Assembly (NCBI RefSeq): GCF_001613345.1
Contig: NZ_BDCE01000052.1
Location: 62,001 to 126,000, forward strand
Direction of reading: 5' to 3'
From: Nocardia uniformis NBRC 13702
GTDB taxonomy: Bacteria; Actinomycetota; Actinomycetes; Mycobacteriales; Mycobacteriaceae
DNA length: 64,000 bases
Part shown: positions 63,487-64,000 of the stretch, in pieces
Layout: every line of letters starts with the position of its first letter
Numbering within the stretch: the stretch's first letter is position 1
Made by a program: the position numbers and the translations under genes
Notes under the pieces: generated by a model
Told to the model about the DNA's origin: nothing
Seen by the model: only the letters and a program-made list of their open reading frames with translations
Database searches by the model: none

Positions 63487-63921
63487 CTAACGGCCCAGGC
63501 CGCAATCCGCGACCGCGCTGAGCCGGGCCTGCTCGCCGGTCAGGAAGATCCGGCGGGCGTGCACCGCGGCCGGTGACGACGACCAGGGCGCGAGAGCGGT
63601 GGTGAACATGAGTTCGCACCAGGACAGGGCGGGCACTTCGCCAGCGGCCAGCGTGGCCAAGAGCGACATCTCCGAGTCGCATTCGGCCCAGGCCGCCAGC
63701 AACCAGGCGGCATCGAGACGCCCGAGGAATTCCTCGGCATCCTCGGGCGGGCCATTCGGGGTATCGACGGCGAGATGAACACAGGCGGAAATAGCGTGCC
63801 GCATACGGGCATCGAGGCCGACGCCATTATGCAGCAGCAGTCCTTCCAATGCCTCGCGGAGTCCGGCACCATGGTCGATCCGGAAGTCGTTGCGGCGCTC
63901 AGCGGTGGTGACGTCGAACAT
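63487..63921 (-). CDS. Conserved hypothetical protein (DUF4192-like context unclear, 144 aa)
   Basis: I do not recognise the family with confidence. Acidic, all-helical in appearance, cysteines scattered (SACVHLAV, WAECDSEM, SWCELMF, ADCGLGR) without a metal-binding pattern. No signal peptide or membrane segment. ATG at 63921 has AAGGGA 8 nt upstream. It lies just upstream of whiB2 on the same strand with 45 bp between, so the two may be co-transcribed. Confidence 0.65.
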   Translation of the reverse strand: MFDVTTAERRNDFRIDHGAGLREALEGLLLHNGVGLDARMRHAISACVHLAVDTPNGPPEDAEEFLGRLDAAWLLAAWAECDSEMSLLATLAAGEVPALSWCELMFTTALAPWSSSPAAVHARRIFLTGEQARLSAVADCGLGR

Positions 63922-63946
63922 GAAATTCCCTTCGTAACAAAATGCT

Positions 63947-64000
63947 TCAGGAGCTGATTTCGACCACGGCGCGGTCGTGCACGGCGCGATATTCGACCAG
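63947..64000 (-). CDS. C-terminal end of a gene running off the right edge
   Basis: Open minus-strand frame ending ...YRAVHDRAVVEISS and TGA at 63949-63947; only 17 residues are in the window. The stop is 25 bp before the next gene start, as expected for an operon. Too short to identify. Confidence 0.45.
   Translation of the reverse strand: MVEYRAVHDRAVVEISS

Overview
The window comes from a high-GC actinomycete of the order Mycobacteriales, most likely Nocardia or a close relative. The genus is inferred from content: WhiB regulators, an Rpf, the AdnAB helicase-nuclease, mycoredoxin, and a gene order on the right side (about 38.4-62.3 kb) that matches Mycobacterium tuberculosis Rv3193c-Rv3204 as I remember it. 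A very large NRPS/PKS locus is an accessory addition.

Left region (1-27.2 kb, all minus strand). This is one biosynthetic operon of nine genes, and it continues past the left edge. In transcription order it encodes: a discrete acyl carrier protein (FkbJ type), an acyl-CoA dehydrogenase (FkbI type), a KASIII-like ketosynthase/acyltransferase, an FkbH-like glyceryl transferase, a free-standing A-T didomain, a KS-(vestigial AT)-T-C hybrid, a 3-hydroxyacyl-CoA dehydrogenase (FkbK type), and two giant NRPSs. NRPS 1 reads as degenerate C-A-T-E-C-A-T-E-C; NRPS 2 begins C-A-T-C-A-T and is cut by the window edge. Every gene overlaps the next, so translation is probably coupled along the chain. The FkbH/I/J/K set without an O-methyltransferase points to a hydroxymalonyl- or glyceryl-type ACP-bound unit, delivered to a ketosynthase that lacks a working AT and then built into a peptide with at least two D residues. 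I do not recognise the product.

Middle region (27.3-38.4 kb). A small secreted protein has a promoter that predicts a leaderless message. Two identical initiator tRNA-fMet genes on the minus strand, 9.2 kb apart, each have a strong terminator. Between them lie an AraC-type regulator, an acyl-CoA dehydrogenase, a choline-to-glycine-betaine operon (betT-betB-betA), the remnant of an Ig-like repeat protein and a small membrane protein. Then follows an Rpf gene with a CRP-like site upstream.

Right region (38.4-64 kb). This is conserved chromosomal backbone: UPF0182 membrane protein, PPA1309-family protein, PDZ/Lon-type protease, DUF2342 zinc-dependent protease family, ThiF/cyclodehydratase-like protein, ABC1/AarF kinase-like protein, whiB7, uvrD2, mrx1, nudC, a TrkA-N potassium channel, adnB, adnA, a lipV-like hydrolase, an alkyltransferase-like protein, a VOC protein, whiB2 and two less clear genes.

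Non-coding structure stands out at whiB7. Its leader of about 580 nt starts with a promoter that has an A-rich stretch next to the -35, runs into an almost leaderless 23-codon uORF, then a coupled 127-codon ORF, then three segments that can form mutually exclusive hairpins. Just past the whiB7 stop are three tandem 75-bp palindromic units. The uvrD2/mrx1 intergenic region contains a 114-bp direct duplication.
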